22,487 nucleotides of DNA, from the NCBI GenBank assembly GCA_016938395.1, contig JAFGUS010000193.1, forward strand, positions 1-22,487. The letters are read 5' to 3'. Origin of the DNA: Coriobacteriia bacterium. Its GTDB lineage: Bacteria > Actinomycetota > Coriobacteriia > Anaerosomatales > Anaerosomataceae. Shown piece after piece: positions 21,940-22,487 of the stretch. A program made the position numbers and the translations under genes. Under the pieces are notes generated by a model. It saw nothing but the letters and a program-made list of their open reading frames with translations, did not search any database and was not told where the DNA came from. Every line of letters begins with the position of its first letter. Positions within the stretch are counted from its first letter, which is position 1.

Positions 21940-22487
21940 ATGGCATCACGCTCGGCGGACGAACAGAACGAGCTCTCTCGCGAGCGCTTCGGCCCGCGTG
22001 CCCACGGCTACCGCGAGAGCGCGCTTCACGCGGGCGGGTCGGACCTCGAGTGGCTCGTCGAGGCGCTGGGAGCCCGGCCCGGTGAGGCCGCGCTCGACGT
22101 GGCCACCGGCGGCGGGCACGTGGCGCTCGCACTCGCCCGCACCGGCGCCGACGTCACCGCGTGCGACCTCACGCCCGAGATGCTCGACGCCGCAGGCATG
22201 CTGCTCGCCGAGCACGGCTGCGAGGCGCGGTTCGTGGTGGCCGAAGCGGCGGCGCTCCCCTTCGACGACGCCAGCTTCGACGTCGTCACCTGCCGCATCG
22301 CCGCGCACCACTTCCCGGACGCAGCGGCGTTCTTCGCCGAGGCGGCGCGCGTGCTGAAACCCGGCGGCCGGCTCGGCTTCCAGGACCAGACGCTGCCGCC
22401 CGAGCCCACCTCGGCGGTACTCACCGACGCGTTCGAGCGTCTGCGCGACCCGAGCCACAACCAGGCGTACAATGCCGAGGGCTGGAC
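21940..22487 (+). CDS. class I SAM-dependent methyltransferase (UbiE/Methyltransf_11 type), partial
   Basis: The first 182 codons of a methyltransferase that continues past the window edge. Motif I is LDVATGGGHVALAL (about residues 49-62); the acidic residue binding the SAM ribose is in ACDLTPEMLDAA, followed by AEAAALPFDDASFDVVTCR (motif II) and RVLKPGGRLGFQDQ (motif III). This order is that of UbiE/MenG and small-molecule methyltransferases. The N-terminus FGPRAHGYRESALH is common in the group. Substrate cannot be assigned. AGAGGGGG lies 6 nt before the ATG, a good ribosome site. The gene shares the upstream region with the divergent apgM-like gene. Confidence 0.9.
   Translation, partial: MASRSADEQNELSRERFGPRAHGYRESALHAGGSDLEWLVEALGARPGEAALDVATGGGHVALALARTGADVTACDLTPEMLDAAGMLLAEHGCEARFVVAEAAALPFDDASFDVVTCRIAAHHFPDAAAFFAEAARVLKPGGRLGFQDQTLPPEPTSAVLTDAFERLRDPSHNQAYNAEGW

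Overview
The window is high-GC DNA. It has an actinobacterial look, probably a deep-branching anaerobic lineage near Coriobacteriia. That assignment is inferred from the GTG/TTG starts, the two-gene SufC-SufB iron-sulfur system, the LarB-LarC pair and three secreted CWB2-repeat proteins; no marker gene here settles the taxonomy. The genes form short operons on both strands. I see no mobile element, CRISPR array, rRNA or prophage.

Layout, left part (1-5200): a complete tRNA-Leu(CAG) with its terminator; a small lipoprotein and a DUF2177 membrane protein; a class C (HemN/HemW-like) radical SAM protein followed 13 nt later by a UbiA-type prenyltransferase, a pair suited to heme or quinone modification; two small uncharacterised proteins; a 58-residue zinc-ribbon protein on the minus strand with a clear promoter and a near-perfect Shine-Dalgarno; and a SemiSWEET/PQ-loop membrane protein.

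Middle (5200-12600): the minus-strand pair sufC-sufB for Fe-S cluster assembly; a secreted BNR-type beta-propeller protein carrying three CWB2 repeats; a plus-strand MutY-like DNA glycosylase that lacks the Fe-S cluster cysteines and has Glu in place of the catalytic Asp; and larB-larC, two enzymes of nickel-pincer nucleotide synthesis joined by a GTGA overlap.

Right part (12600-22487): a plus-strand operon of a membrane GAF-GGDEF diguanylate cyclase, prephenate dehydratase (ATGA overlap) and a PHP-domain hydrolase; a roughly 420-nt noncoding stretch packed with hairpins; two tandem paralogous secreted proteins built of FG-GAP blades (seven and six) plus three CWB2 repeats each; an archaeal-type phosphoglycerate mutase homologue on the minus strand; and the first 182 codons of a class I methyltransferase running off the end.

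Together the window mixes housekeeping metabolism (Fe-S clusters, phenylalanine, glycolysis, DNA repair, nickel cofactor) with cell-surface functions. The surface proteins share the CWB2 anchor and differ in the N-terminal propeller. The best candidates for new biology are the hairpin-dense leader at 15774-16192, the clusterless MutY, the radical SAM/UbiA pair, the Cys-tailed SufC, and the zinc-ribbon minigene with a palindrome over its ribosome binding site.
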